64,000 nucleotides of DNA, taken from NCBI RefSeq assembly GCF_000599985.1, contig NZ_CP007445.1, positions 868,001 to 932,000 of the forward strand. Direction: 5' to 3'. This stretch comes from Gilliamella apicola (GTDB lineage Bacteria > Pseudomonadota > Gammaproteobacteria > Enterobacterales > Orbaceae). The first letter of the stretch is position 1. Every line of letters begins with the position of its first letter. The notes beneath the pieces were generated by a model, which was given only the letters and a program-made list of their open reading frames with translations, ran no database searches and was not told the origin of the DNA. Below, piece after piece: positions 10,030 through 19,358 of the stretch. The position numbers and the translations under genes are program-made.

Positions 10030-10060
10030 ATCTACAGCATAAACGCTGTAGATTTTTTTA
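10030..10060. terminator. Bidirectional terminator between amtB and the orphan gene
   Basis: TCTACAGC (10031-10038) and GCTGTAGA (10045-10052) make an 8-bp stem extended by A-T pairs. A run of seven Ts follows on the plus strand and AT-rich sequence on the minus strand. It sits 20 bp beyond the stop of the minus-strand gene at 10081, so it most likely ends that gene; the plus-strand T-run also suits readthrough from amtB. Confidence 0.75.
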
Positions 10061-10080
10061 TATTTATTAATATTAACTGA

Positions 10081-10560
10081 TTAATCATCCCAAAGCATAA
10101 TGGCATTATCATCCGTTAATATGAGTGGTGGGGCAAAAAGATGTTCTTTAATTTTTGTTGGTATCACGTTGATATTATTTAGATCAATCTCAACACAAGG
10201 GTAAATCTTTGCCATTTGTTTTAAACGGCTACTAAGTAATTGTTTGACTTTATTTGATTCTTTAGCTAACGCTAATTCATCTTTTAAAATACCAATTTGT
10301 TTTTTATGGTGTTCTGACTCAAAATTTTCACCAAATATAAAACTAAATCCTTTATTGCTGTCATTATGGTGTTTACAATTGAATTCCTTATCTTTATATT
10401 CACCATGATGCAATTTGTGTTCTTTGATGCGTAATGCAATAATTTCATTAATACTATCAGGATAATTTAATTTAGAGTCTAAAAAACTTAAAGTATTTGT
10501 TTCGGGTATTGATTCACTGCTCTGTACTAGGGTAAATAATGGTTTTTTATGTGTCTTCAT
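10081..10560 (-). CDS. Hypothetical protein, 159 residues, histidine/lysine-rich middle
   Basis: Not recognised. The predicted protein is soluble: no signal peptide and no membrane segments. A charged stretch rich in His and Lys (IKEHKLHHGEYKDKEF, then CKHH) lies at about residues 46-65, a helical and possibly coiled segment at about 85-115 (SEHHKKQIGILKDELALAKES), and an acidic end (LTDDNAIMLWDD). An AAGGA lies about 8-12 nt before the ATG and a strong hairpin terminator follows the stop, which supports a real, singly transcribed gene. The His/Cys-rich patch might bind metal; that is inference only. Neighbours (amtB, dsdA) give no functional clue. Confidence 0.65.
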   Translation of the reverse strand: MKTHKKPLFTLVQSSESIPETNTLSFLDSKLNYPDSINEIIALRIKEHKLHHGEYKDKEFNCKHHNDSNKGFSFIFGENFESEHHKKQIGILKDELALAKESNKVKQLLSSRLKQMAKIYPCVEIDLNNINVIPTKIKEHLFAPPLILTDDNAIMLWDD

Positions 10561-10795
10561 TCTATAACTTCCTTTTTATTCAGGACAAAAATATAACAAT
10601 GTGTAGGACAATTAAAAAAACGATTGTTACTATGTTGTAAAGATATTTCAGGTCAATGTTATGTTTTAGTATAAAAAAATAACTAAAACTGCCAAATTTT
10701 ACTTCCTCTTCCTTATTAATTTTCATGGTGATCTAATTTTTAGAAAATAAACCACCATAAAATAGATTATTTATCACATTAAATATTAATGTATT

Positions 10796-12127
10796 TTATA
10801 TTTTTGCAAGGCTAAGATATTTTCCCATTTCCTCCTCTGGAACCATGCCACCACCAGTTGCCCAGACTAAGTGCGTCGCATTTGTTAAAATTTCAGGTGA
10901 AACTTTAATTCTTTCTAAATATGTTGAATTTTTTTCAACATGTAATAAACCAAGCATTCCAGCTAAAGCTGAAGGTTCTAATTGAATATGTTGTTGTTGA
11001 TTTAATAAACCGAGTAAATCGTACATCTCTTGATCATTAATGGTGTAATAGCCATCAATTAATCTTTCCATTGCTCGCCCTACAAATCCAGAAGGTCTGC
11101 CTACAGCTAAACCGTCAGCAGCGGTGATATTATCAATACCAATGTCTTGAACAGAAATATGGTCATGTAATCCAGTATAAACACCTAAAAACATACAAGG
11201 TGAATGAGTCGGTTCAGCAAAAATGCAGTGTACATCATCACCAAATGCAAGTTTTAATCCAAATGCAACGCCTCCTGGTCCACCACCCACTCCACAAGGA
11301 AGGTAAACAAATAATGGATGTTGTTTATCCACCTTTATATTCATTTCGGTAAACTGTTTTTTAAGGCGTTCGCCAGCCACTGCATATCCTAAAAATAAGG
11401 TTTTTGAGTTTTCATCATCAATAAAAAAGCAATTAGGATCAGACTCTGCAGCTTTGCGGCCTTTTTCAACTGCAACACTATAGTCTTGTTGGTATTCGAT
11501 AACATTTACACCATGTGAACGTAATTTCTGTTTTTTCCATTCGCGAGCATCACTAGACATATGAACATTAACTTTAAAACCTAATTTGGCGCTAATAATA
11601 CCAATAGATAGGCCTAAGTTACCTGTTGAACCTACTGCAATATTATATCGACTAAAAAATTGGGTGAATCTGTCAGAAAATAATTTGGTGTAGTCATCCT
11701 TTTCGGTTAATAAACCATTTTCAATTGCTAGCTTTTCTGCGTGGGTTAGTACTTCATACACACCACCACGAGCTTTTATTGAACCAGAAATTGGTAAATG
11801 GCTATCTTTCTTGAGGAACAGACTTCCTGTGATTTTGTGTTGATAACGGCTTTCAAGTACCGCTCTCATATTGGGAATCGCAACAACCTCGGACTCAATT
11901 ATTCCTTTCGTTACTGCTGTTTCTGGAAATGCTTTGCATAAATAAGGTGCAAATCTTGCTAATCTATCACTTGCATCCTTAACATCTTGCTCGCTCAGTG
12001 TTACATAAGATAACCCATCTGTCAAGCTAGTTATATTTGGGTTAAACCAAGCTGTTTCTTTTAGTTGTACTAAATTAGCGACTAAAGGATATTTTTGTAT
12101 TAACTTTTCAACATCTTTAGGGATCAT
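10796..12127 (-). CDS. dsdA: D-serine dehydratase (D-serine ammonia-lyase)
   Basis: 443 residues (E. coli 442). PLP-dependent fold-type II enzyme converting D-serine to pyruvate and ammonia, a detoxification and carbon/nitrogen acquisition route. The PLP lysine is Lys118 in [12 protein letters not shown], the same position as in E. coli. [12 protein letters not shown] is the substrate/cofactor loop and [13 protein letters not shown] the phosphate-binding glycine loop. It lies 21 bp after dsdX on the same strand, forming dsdX-dsdA, with dsdC divergent, exactly the E. coli arrangement. Confidence 0.97.
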   Translation of the reverse strand: MIPKDVEKLIQKYPLVANLVQLKETAWFNPNITSLTDGLSYVTLSEQDVKDASDRLARFAPYLCKAFPETAVTKGIIESEVVAIPNMRAVLESRYQHKITGSLFLKKDSHLPISGSIKARGGVYEVLTHAEKLAIENGLLTEKDDYTKLFSDRFTQFFSRYNIAVGSTGNLGLSIGIISAKLGFKVNVHMSSDAREWKKQKLRSHGVNVIEYQQDYSVAVEKGRKAAESDPNCFFIDDENSKTLFLGYAVAGERLKKQFTEMNIKVDKQHPLFVYLPCGVGGGPGGVAFGLKLAFGDDVHCIFAEPTHSPCMFLGVYTGLHDHISVQDIGIDNITAADGLAVGRPSGFVGRAMERLIDGYYTINDQEMYDLLGLLNQQQHIQLEPSALAGMLGLLHVEKNSTYLERIKVSPEILTNATHLVWATGGGMVPEEEMGKYLSLAKI

Positions 12128-12148
12128 AATTTATTCCTGTAATATATT

Positions 12149-13486
12149 TTAAATAATATAAGATAGTAAAAAAGTACCAGCTAATGCGACTAATGATGCA
12201 ATAAAAGTGGCTGATGTATAGTATTTAAATATCTCATTTAATGTTGCACCACAATATTGCTTAACTAACCAAAATAAAGAATCTGTAACAATTGTGCACC
12301 CAATAGCCCCTGAACCGATTGCTAATGTGATGATTTCTGGACTTACGTTAGGATAAAGAGGTAACATTGGTGAAACGATAGCGGTTGCGCCCATCATTGC
12401 GACAGTTGCCGATCCTACCGCTGCATGTAAAATTATCGCCACTAACCATGCTAATAAAATCGGGTGCATATCTAAATTAGACAAAATGCCTGCTAAACCA
12501 TCACTTAATCCACTATTTTTTAAAATGCCATTAAATGCTCCGCCAGCACCAATGATTAATAAAATATTTGCAATGGATGAAAAGCAGTCTTCAGTCTTAA
12601 ATAGCAACACCGACATAGACATATTGCGTCGAATACCTAGCATATAGTAAGCAACAAAGGCACCAATAAACATTGCTGTAATAGGGTTACCGATAAATTC
12701 TAATAGTGAGTAACTAAAAGAATTTTTATCCACAATAAAATCTGCTATTGTTTTTATTAACATCAAAACAATCGGCAGTAATATCGTAAATAATGTTATG
12801 CCTAAAGAAGGTAGCTCTTCTTCTGTTTTTACTTTCATATCTGAAAACTCTTCAGGCACAGTTTTAAAAGGGATTTTATTTTTAATGCAATTTAAAAAGA
12901 TAGGACCGCCAATTAGTGATGCTAATAATCCGATAACCAATCCGTAAACGATCACTGTTCCAACATCAGCACCCAATGCATTTGTGACAAACAGTGCTGC
13001 AGGATGAGGTGGAACAATACAATGAACGGCCATTAATGCAGTACAGAGTGGAATAGCTAGCATTAAAAGAGACGTCTCAGTTTTTTTAGCGATTGAAAAA
13101 GCTAATGGAATTAATAATACAACACCCACTTCGACAAACAGGGTAATACCGCAAATAAGACCTACTATTACCATAATAACTTGTGGTGATAACCAGCGAC
13201 ATTTTTGCAATGTCAGCCCTATGCGTTCAGCGGCACCTGAAATCTCCATCATTTTACCAAGAATGGTACCTAATCCAATTACCGCAGCTAAAAAACCTAA
13301 CGTGCTACCAATGCCGTCTTCGATTGCTGCAATCATTTTTAATGGAGCCATTCTCATTAAAGCACCCACATAGAAGCTGGCAAGTAATAAAGCTAAAAAA
13401 GGATGAAGCTTAAATTTTACGATCGAGATTACTATAAGAATGATACTGGTGATTAATACACAAATAATCCAGAACTGCGAATCCAT
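12149..13486 (-). CDS. dsdX: D-serine/H+ transporter DsdX (GntP family)
   Basis: 445 residues, the E. coli length. Inner-membrane permease of the gluconate:H+ symporter (GntP) family; DsdX imports D-serine. It has about twelve hydrophobic segments and the family features VIGLGTILGKMMEISGAAERI, CTALMAVHCIVPPHPAA and HAAVGSATVAMMGATAIVSP. A very strong ribosome site (GGAGGGG) precedes the ATG. The gene pair with dsdA and the divergent dsdC make D-serine the likely substrate rather than gluconate. Confidence 0.93.
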   Translation of the reverse strand: MDSQFWIICVLITSIILIVISIVKFKLHPFLALLLASFYVGALMRMAPLKMIAAIEDGIGSTLGFLAAVIGLGTILGKMMEISGAAERIGLTLQKCRWLSPQVIMVIVGLICGITLFVEVGVVLLIPLAFSIAKKTETSLLMLAIPLCTALMAVHCIVPPHPAALFVTNALGADVGTVIVYGLVIGLLASLIGGPIFLNCIKNKIPFKTVPEEFSDMKVKTEEELPSLGITLFTILLPIVLMLIKTIADFIVDKNSFSYSLLEFIGNPITAMFIGAFVAYYMLGIRRNMSMSVLLFKTEDCFSSIANILLIIGAGGAFNGILKNSGLSDGLAGILSNLDMHPILLAWLVAIILHAAVGSATVAMMGATAIVSPMLPLYPNVSPEIITLAIGSGAIGCTIVTDSLFWLVKQYCGATLNEIFKYYTSATFIASLVALAGTFLLSYII

Positions 13487-13595
13487 ATTCCCCTCCCTAT
13501 GTTATTTATTAATTGCTAGCTTTATTAGAAGTTTTTGGTGATAATTTGACAAATGATCAATAAAGGTTTTGACATGAATTGAATTCATCTATAAA

Positions 13596-13611
13596 TGTGA
13601 TTAAAATCAAA
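13596..13611. promoter_or_regulatory. CRP-like site in the dsdC/dsdX intergenic region
   Basis: TGTGA (13596-13600), six bases, TCAAA (13607-13611) matches nine of the ten CRP core positions (TGTGA-N6-TCACA). It lies in the 234-bp divergent promoter region between dsdX and dsdC. E. coli dsdXA expression is stimulated by CRP together with DsdC, so the location is sensible. Confidence 0.55.
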
Positions 13612-13720
13612 AAACGCTAATATTTCAACAAATTTCGTGTTAATAATTATTTAGAAGTGTAAAATTCAGCAGGGAAATACATGAATTAGTGTACTAAAGG
13701 ACTAGTAAAGGAGAATTATT

Positions 13721-14656
13721 ATGTATGATGAAAATAGATTTTTAACTAAAAATCATGTTATTAACCGTTATCAATTATCTAAACTACATACATTTGAGTC
13801 AGTTGCTCGTCATTTATCATTTGCATTGGCTGCTGAAGAACTTTGCATTAGTCCGAGTGCGGTAAGTCATCAAATTAATAAACTAGAAGATGAACTTTCA
13901 TTTAAATTATTTCAGCGATTTCATCGACGAATTGCCCTAACTCATGAAGGTATGAACTTATTTAAAGTAGTCAAAAAGTCTCTAAATATTTTAAATCAAG
14001 AAATATTAGAAATTAAAAACCAAGAAGTTTTTGGTACTTTGACTATCTTTTCAAGACCTTCTTTTGCTCAAAATTGGTTAATTCCAAAATTATCACTATT
14101 TGCCAGACACTATCCCTATATATCGTTAAACATTGTATCTGGTAACGAAATTATCAATTTCAGTCGACATCGTGTTGATTTAGCAATTTATTATGATGAT
14201 GAAGTTTATGATGATTTAATCAGTGAACATTTATTGAATGAAACCATTATCCCTGTTTGCAGTCCTTATTATGCACAGCAAAATGATTTATATAACAAAA
14301 TTGAGAATTTATCGAAATGTTTTATACTGCATGACACTCAGGCGTGGGGATATGATTCAAGTTTTGATGAATGGGAAAGTTGGGCAAAACATTTTTCATT
14401 GCCATACGATTTTAGCGAAATGCAAAATATATGTTTTGATCGTTCAGATTTAGCTGCAATAGCCGCAATAAATCATGCTGGTATTGCGATGGGAAGAAAA
14501 CAGATCGTTAAAAATTATCTCGAATCAGGCTTATTAGTTACTCCATTTGAAGGGATGGAAGTGGAGTGCCCTCAACATTATTATATCTGTACACCAAAAG
14601 AGAGATATAACCCTAAAGTTGATTTATTTATTAAATGGTTAAAGAGTTATATGTAA
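13721..14656 (+). CDS. dsdC: DsdC, LysR-type activator of D-serine catabolism
   Basis: 311 residues (E. coli DsdC 311). LysR-family protein with an N-terminal winged helix-turn-helix at about 20-80 (KLHTFESVARHLSFALAAEELCISPSAVSHQINKLE) and a periplasmic-binding-like sensor domain that should bind D-serine. It is divergent from dsdXA, the classical arrangement for a LysR activator and its target. The start has AAAGGAGA well placed upstream. It converges on the EamA gene, with a shared hairpin between them at 14712-14733. Confidence 0.93.
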   Translation: MYDENRFLTKNHVINRYQLSKLHTFESVARHLSFALAAEELCISPSAVSHQINKLEDELSFKLFQRFHRRIALTHEGMNLFKVVKKSLNILNQEILEIKNQEVFGTLTIFSRPSFAQNWLIPKLSLFARHYPYISLNIVSGNEIINFSRHRVDLAIYYDDEVYDDLISEHLLNETIIPVCSPYYAQQNDLYNKIENLSKCFILHDTQAWGYDSSFDEWESWAKHFSLPYDFSEMQNICFDRSDLAAIAAINHAGIAMGRKQIVKNYLESGLLVTPFEGMEVECPQHYYICTPKERYNPKVDLFIKWLKSYM

Positions 14657-14711
14657 GACTGTTGTCTCAAAATATTAGATTAGTTGTTAATTTACATACT
14701 CAACTTTACTA

Positions 14712-14733
14712 AAGTGCGGTTGTTAACCGCACT
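14712..14733. terminator. Bidirectional hairpin made of inverted uptake-signal-like sequences
   Basis: AGTGCGGTT (14713-14721), GTT, AACCGCACT (14725-14733) is a perfect 9-bp stem with a 3-nt loop between the convergent dsdC and EamA genes. With the preceding base the left arm reads AAGTGCGGT, identical to the Haemophilus-type DNA uptake signal core. Inverted uptake-signal pairs used as terminators are well known in Pasteurellaceae. T-tracts are weak on both strands. Confidence 0.6.
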
Positions 14734-14739
14734 CATAAA

Positions 14740-15645
14740 TTATCTATTATTTTTTAAATGCTTTAAATTTGATAATGCAATGGCCAATAGAATAATTACA
14801 ACGCCCATCCATTGGTTAAAAAATACTAATTCTTTTAAATAAAGATAAGAACAGGTAACAGCCACGGGTAATTCTGCTGCTGATAATATCGCACTTAATG
14901 AAATTCCTATTTTAGGCATACCCACTGCAAATAAAAATGGTGGTAAGACTGTACCGAACAAAGCTAATAAAAAACCTAATTGATAAAGTTTATCACTGAT
15001 ATCAAATTTAAAGAAAAACATAGGCGGAAAAATTAAGAATGTCACAATGCAAGCGCCCGTTATCATCAATGCACTTTTTTCTAATTTTGGTAAATCATTA
15101 CCAATATTACTACTGGTCGTGATAAATAATGAGTACATTAATGCGGCTAAAAATCCAAACAGACAGCCAGTTAAATTCAATTTAATGTCTTCATTAAAAA
15201 TACCCGCAGCTAAACAGCTACCAAAAATAATCGCAACTACGGTTAAAATTTGAATGTTAGTTGGCTTATTTTTAAAGATAACAAAATCAATGATGATACT
15301 TATCCAAAGATATTGCATTAATAAAATAATAGCTATTGATGCGGGAACTAATTGTACACATTGATAATAACAAATACCCACTAATCCCGGAAAAATACCA
15401 ACGGCACAGGTTTTCCATTTTTTAGTTAATTGGCGTTTGGTAGTAAAATCAGTATTTGATTTATTTAGTGATTTAACTAAAAAATGAGTCAACCACAACA
15501 TAATCATACCTAAAAAACATTGAACTCCAGTCACTTCGCCAAGTGTATAGCCATCTTTATAAGCGGTTTTTACAATTGAAGAAAGCACCCCAAAGCTACA
15601 TGCTCCTAAAAAAACTAAAAAACCACCCACAAATTTCTCTTTCAT
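14740..15645 (-). CDS. EamA/DMT-family transporter
   Basis: 301 residues with about ten hydrophobic helices and two EamA repeats, the usual size of drug/metabolite-transporter (DMT) exporters. The first helix (FLVFLGACSFGVLSSIVKTAY) and the second-half segment SLSAILSAAELPVAVTCSYLYLKE, with a conserved Glu before a Pro, are typical. It should reside in the inner membrane. The substrate is not readable; relatives export amino acids or metabolites. It stands alone, converging with dsdC and separated from xapB by 169 bp with a GC-rich hairpin. Confidence 0.85.
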   Translation of the reverse strand: MKEKFVGGFLVFLGACSFGVLSSIVKTAYKDGYTLGEVTGVQCFLGMIMLWLTHFLVKSLNKSNTDFTTKRQLTKKWKTCAVGIFPGLVGICYYQCVQLVPASIAIILLMQYLWISIIIDFVIFKNKPTNIQILTVVAIIFGSCLAAGIFNEDIKLNLTGCLFGFLAALMYSLFITTSSNIGNDLPKLEKSALMITGACIVTFLIFPPMFFFKFDISDKLYQLGFLLALFGTVLPPFLFAVGMPKIGISLSAILSAAELPVAVTCSYLYLKELVFFNQWMGVVIILLAIALSNLKHLKNNR

Positions 15646-15695
15646 ATTTAAATCTCATTACTCTAACAAAATATTATCTTCAACAAACACAATTA

Positions 15696-15723
15696 GAGTC
15701 ACAGGGGCTATCCCCTGCGCCTC
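15696..15723 (-). terminator. GC-rich imperfect hairpin after xapB
   Basis: CAGGGG (15702-15707), CTAT, CCCCTG (15712-15717) is a perfect core; outward pairing continues to GAG (15696) and CTC (15723) with two mismatches. It stands out in AT-rich DNA and lies about 90 bp after the xapB stop on the minus strand. The T-tract is poor, so termination is only inferred. Confidence 0.4.
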
Positions 15724-15814
15724 TTTAATTACTTAATAATTAGTATAAAGAATACTAAAAGAATCAGAACAGAATGAACGCTATTATATTTAGCTCATTA
15801 GTTTGACCAGTAAA

Positions 15815-17056
15815 TTATTGCACAACAGGCTCGGATTTACTGTGGCGGTAGTTAAATGTGAAATAAAAAACTACTCCTAATATAAGTGCATAAGATGCAA
15901 AAATCATCCAAATTGTTTGCCAATCTTTAACATTGTCATGGGTACACATATCAACAACAAAACCACTCAATATTGATCCTAAATATGCACCAATGCCATT
16001 AACCATGGTCATATATAACCCTTGTGCACTCGCTCTGATATTAGGGTTTACTTCTTTTTCGATAAAAATAGAACCCGAAATATTGAAAAAGTCAAATGCA
16101 CAGCCATACACAATCATTGACAACATTAATAGTACAAAACCAAAAGGCGTTGGATCGCCAAAAGCAAACAGACCAAATCTGAGCGTCCAAGCAATCAAGC
16201 TGATCATAATGACCTTTTTGATACCAAATTTCTTAAGAAAGAAAGGAATGGTCAAAATAAATGCCACTTCAGCCATTTGTGAAACAGATAACAAAATTGC
16301 TGGATACTGAACAATCAAGCTATTTTTAAACTCGGGATTTTTACCAAAATCATGTAAAAATGCACCACCAAATGTATTAGTGATTTGTAAGATTGCACCA
16401 AGTAACATTGCAAATAGAAAAAACACGGCCATGGTCGGATTCTTAAACAGTACAAATGCATCTAGACCTAAACGAGAACTCCAAGACTGTTGCTGTGATT
16501 TATTTATGGTAATATTAGGTAATGTTGCACTATACATCACTAACAAAACTGACGCAGCACTTGCAACATAAAGCTGAGCATTGCTCAATTCGAATTTTAG
16601 TAAGCTAATCATCCACATTGCAGCAATAAAACCAATAGTACCAAAAACCCTAATTTTAGGAAAAACAGAGACTGTATCTAATTTTTCTTCGTCCAGACAG
16701 TGATAACTGATAGAGTTTGATAATGCAATGGTTGGCATAAAAGCAAATGCATTACATAACATCACCCAAAATAGCATTGTCGAATTATTGACTGATGCAG
16801 CATAAAACAGCGCAATAGCGCAAACGCAGTGGCAAAGCATATACAAATATTTAGGCTGCAAAAATTTGTCAGCAATAATGCCAATAATGCAAGGCATTAT
16901 TAATGCAGCTAAACCTTTTGTACTAAAAATCATTCCTACTTCGGAACCTGAAAAGTGCAAAGTGTTGAACAGATAACCACCGAATGTAACTAACCAGCTT
17001 CCCCAAATAAAATATTGGAAAAACATCATTATTTTCAATCTATCTTTAATGTTCAT
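15815..17056 (-). CDS. xapB: Nucleoside:H+ symporter (XapB/NupG family MFS)
   Basis: 413 residues, about twelve membrane helices (E. coli XapB and NupG are 418). The match to XapB is strong across the chain: LKIMMFFQYFIWGSWLVTFGGY at the start, AFMPTIALSNSISYHCL, KIRVFGTIGFIAAMW, GLDAFVLFKNPTMAVFFLFAM, and VYGCAFDFFNISGSIFIEKEV. It is an inner-membrane proton symporter for xanthosine and other nucleosides. It follows xapA by 54 bp on the same strand, so the pair imports and cleaves nucleosides. No XapR-type regulator is adjacent. NupG is the close alternative. Confidence 0.9.
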   Translation of the reverse strand: MNIKDRLKIMMFFQYFIWGSWLVTFGGYLFNTLHFSGSEVGMIFSTKGLAALIMPCIIGIIADKFLQPKYLYMLCHCVCAIALFYAASVNNSTMLFWVMLCNAFAFMPTIALSNSISYHCLDEEKLDTVSVFPKIRVFGTIGFIAAMWMISLLKFELSNAQLYVASAASVLLVMYSATLPNITINKSQQQSWSSRLGLDAFVLFKNPTMAVFFLFAMLLGAILQITNTFGGAFLHDFGKNPEFKNSLIVQYPAILLSVSQMAEVAFILTIPFFLKKFGIKKVIMISLIAWTLRFGLFAFGDPTPFGFVLLMLSMIVYGCAFDFFNISGSIFIEKEVNPNIRASAQGLYMTMVNGIGAYLGSILSGFVVDMCTHDNVKDWQTIWMIFASYALILGVVFYFTFNYRHSKSEPVVQ

Positions 17057-17110
17057 TATTTATTCCTAAAATAATGTGAACCTTTTATAGTAAATAATAA
17101 AAAGTATTGA

Positions 17111-17929
17111 TTAAAAACGCGCTATTGTTTTAGTGATTAGCTGTAAAAATGTTGATTTAACACGCTCAGCTGTTTCAATTACTTCTTCGTGACCTAAAGG
17201 TTGATCTAATATGCCGCATGCCATGTTAGTTAAGCAAGAGATCCCAATAGTTTTAATACCTGAATGATGGGCAATAATTGCTTCGGGTACAGTTGACATG
17301 CCCACTGCATCGGCACCTAATACTCGAATCATTCTAATTTCGGCTGGAGTTTCATAAGTAGGTCCTGTCCACCATGCATAAACACCTTGTTGCAATGTAA
17401 TGTTAAGTTCATTTGCTACATCAGAAACAATTGCACGTAATTGTTTATTATAAACTTCGCTTACATCTAAAAAGCGAACACCAAGATCTGGATTATTTGG
17501 TCCAATTAATGGGTTATTGGCTGTCAGATTAATATGATCGGTGATCAGCATCAAATCGCCTGGTTTAAAACTAGTATTTACAGCGCCACAAGCATTAGTA
17601 ATAATCAGTTTTTCAACGCCAAGCATTTTCATCACACGAACAGGAAAAGTAACTTGATCCAATGAAAAACCTTCATAATAGTGAAAACGACCTTTCATTG
17701 CGATTACAGTTTTATCGCCACTTTGACCAATTACTAATTCGTTTGCATGTCCAACAGCTGCAGATTTTGCAAAATGAGGAATCGTGTCATAAGGGATGTG
17801 AACCGCATCTTCAAGCGTATCGGCAAAAGGACCTAACCCAGAACCAAGAATAATCCCAATTGTTGGTTTTTTATCGGTATGTTGTTGAATAAAATTAACT
17901 GCTTGCTGTATATCAGATGTTTGATGCAT
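17111..17929 (-). CDS. xapA: Purine nucleoside phosphorylase (xanthosine phosphorylase type)
   Basis: 272 residues (E. coli XapA 277). Trimeric PNP-family enzyme that splits purine nucleosides with phosphate to base plus ribose-1-phosphate. Landmarks: phosphate-binding GIILGSGLGPF near residue 25-35, MKGRFHYYEGFSLDQVTFPVRVMKMLGV near 78-105, TNACGAVN near 110-117, and GPTYETPAEIRMIRVLGADAVGMSTVPE around 190-215. Coupling to xapB favours XapA over the generic PunA, but substrate range cannot be read with certainty. The start has AAAGGG upstream. Two inverted repeats lie in the 427-bp upstream gap. Confidence 0.9.
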   Translation of the reverse strand: MHQTSDIQQAVNFIQQHTDKKPTIGIILGSGLGPFADTLEDAVHIPYDTIPHFAKSAAVGHANELVIGQSGDKTVIAMKGRFHYYEGFSLDQVTFPVRVMKMLGVEKLIITNACGAVNTSFKPGDLMLITDHINLTANNPLIGPNNPDLGVRFLDVSEVYNKQLRAIVSDVANELNITLQQGVYAWWTGPTYETPAEIRMIRVLGADAVGMSTVPEAIIAHHSGIKTIGISCLTNMACGILDQPLGHEEVIETAERVKSTFLQLITKTIARF

Positions 17930-17971
17930 GACTGTACCCTTTCAAATTATCGAAAAAAACTAAAAAAATTG

Positions 17972-17989
17972 GTGATTAAATATAATCAC
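17972..17989. promoter_or_regulatory. Palindrome upstream of xapA, possible operator
   Basis: GTGATTA (17972-17978), AATA, TAATCAC (17983-17989) is a perfect 7-bp dyad, 43 bp before the xapA start codon on the transcribed side. TGA/TCA spacing is 4 nt too long for CRP. A dyad here suits a local regulator binding site. Confidence 0.4.
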
Positions 17990-18035
17990 AAAAAAATTAG
18001 ATGTCTCTTTGCTAACAATTATTGTCAGTTTTGAG

Positions 18036-18099
18036 AAATAGAGTTATAAATAATATGCTATTTAATAATAGAACATAGTCGAGATAAATAACTCTATTT
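18036..18099. repeat. 12-bp perfect inverted repeat upstream of xapA
   Basis: AAATAGAGTTAT (18036-18047) and ATAACTCTATTT (18088-18099) are exact reverse complements 40 nt apart. If the xapA transcript starts upstream of this, the RNA would fold into a long stem-loop in its leader. No gene is visible in the 427-bp gap between xapA and fdhD. Confidence 0.45.
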
Positions 18100-18356
18100 T
18101 ATAATTACAGAAAAAGATCACCTAAAAATATACAAGAAAAACAATGTAGTTGTTTTCATAGTTGTATATTATGCTGATCTTCATGCAATAAAGAAAGATG
18201 CTAATTCATTTATCTTTAATTTAATTATAATATAAAAATATTTTTATTATTTTTTGAAGTGTTATTTTGAAATGCATAACATTGATAATACGTTAAAAAA
18301 CACTTTTTAGGTATTATACTTTTTTAAATTATAGTAGCTTAGAATTAAATTTAATC

Positions 18357-19166
18357 TCATTCAATAATACGACCGAAATCTGAATAAATAACTCCTTTTT
18401 CACCTCGAAAAAATCCGATCAGCGTTAAGTTATTTTGTTTAGCGTTATCAATGGCCATTGACGTTGCGGCAGAAACCGCCAAAAGGATTTCGATTCCACA
18501 GATAGCTGTTTTTTGAACCATTTCGTAGCTGGCACGGCTAGAAACCAGAATAACTCCTTTCTGTTCTTGATTACTCAATTGTTGCTGTTTTGCCCGGTAG
18601 CCGAGTAATTTATCTAATGCAACATGCCTTCCAATATCTTCAAAGCCCGCCAAGAATTGCCCATTCAAATCAAGCCAGACAGCAGCATGGGTACAGCCAG
18701 TTTGTTTACCAACTGATTGAACATTGGTTAAATATGCAAGAGAGTCACTAAAATTAGATAATTTTATTTTATCATTTAGTTGAAGAGGTGAAATACTTTG
18801 ACAAACTTGCTCAATTTGCTCAGTACCACAAATTCCACATCCTGTTCTACCTGTTAGATTACGACGCTTTTCTTTTAATTGGGCAAAACGTCTTGATGAT
18901 AATTCAATATTAACTTCAATTCCTTCTGCTCTTTCAACGATATCAATGCCATAAATATCATTAACCGACTCAATTATATTTTCAGTTAATGAAAAGCCAA
19001 TCGCAAAATAGTCGAGATCTTTAGGCGTTGCCATCATAACAACATGTGAAATACCGTTATAAACTAAGGCAACTGGTTTTTCGATAGCTATTATATCTGT
19101 TTGTGGGTTTTGCAATGTACTATTACTGAATTTGGTTACTTCTAACGAAGTTGTTCCGATCGTCAT
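18357..19166 (-). CDS. fdhD: FdhD, formate dehydrogenase accessory sulfurtransferase
   Basis: 269 residues (E. coli 277). FdhD passes sulfur from IscS to the molybdenum cofactor (Mo-bisMGD) and is needed for active formate dehydrogenases. The conserved cysteine pair is Cys110 and Cys113 in [15 protein letters not shown]; the segments [15 protein letters not shown] and [13 protein letters not shown] are family hallmarks. No formate dehydrogenase subunit genes are in the window, but modE/modF at the left end fit molybdenum use. It is divergent from dedA, sharing a 192-bp promoter region with a perfect 16-bp palindrome. Confidence 0.95.
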   Translation of the reverse strand: MTIGTTSLEVTKFSNSTLQNPQTDIIAIEKPVALVYNGISHVVMMATPKDLDYFAIGFSLTENIIESVNDIYGIDIVERAEGIEVNIELSSRRFAQLKEKRRNLTGRTGCGICGTEQIEQVCQSISPLQLNDKIKLSNFSDSLAYLTNVQSVGKQTGCTHAAVWLDLNGQFLAGFEDIGRHVALDKLLGYRAKQQQLSNQEQKGVILVSSRASYEMVQKTAICGIEILLAVSAATSMAIDNAKQNNLTLIGFFRGEKGVIYSDFGRIIE

Positions 19167-19219
19167 AATTGATCTCTGGCTATTTTGATTATTAACAAAT
19201 AGATTTGATTAAGATTAGC

Positions 19220-19235
19220 TTATTAACGTTAATAA
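19220..19235. promoter_or_regulatory. Perfect 16-bp palindrome between fdhD and dedA
   Basis: TTATTAACGTTAATAA (19220-19235) is its own reverse complement. It lies in the divergent promoter region, 54 bp before fdhD and 124 bp before dedA. This is the form of a dimeric regulator operator. No known consensus was assigned. Confidence 0.4.
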
Positions 19236-19358
19236 TGAGTAAATCAATATACTTATTATTATAAAAGCAGCAAATAATTAATGTGTTCAAATCCTATACA
19301 TTTAATATTATGGTAAAATAAAAAATTATAATCAATTGCTAATTCATCAATTCAAACT

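Noticed and set aside
19185..19198. FNR-like TTGAT-N4-AACAA upstream of fdhD
   Set aside because: Nine of ten core positions match, but such AT-rich matches are frequent at this base composition and no second line of evidence exists.
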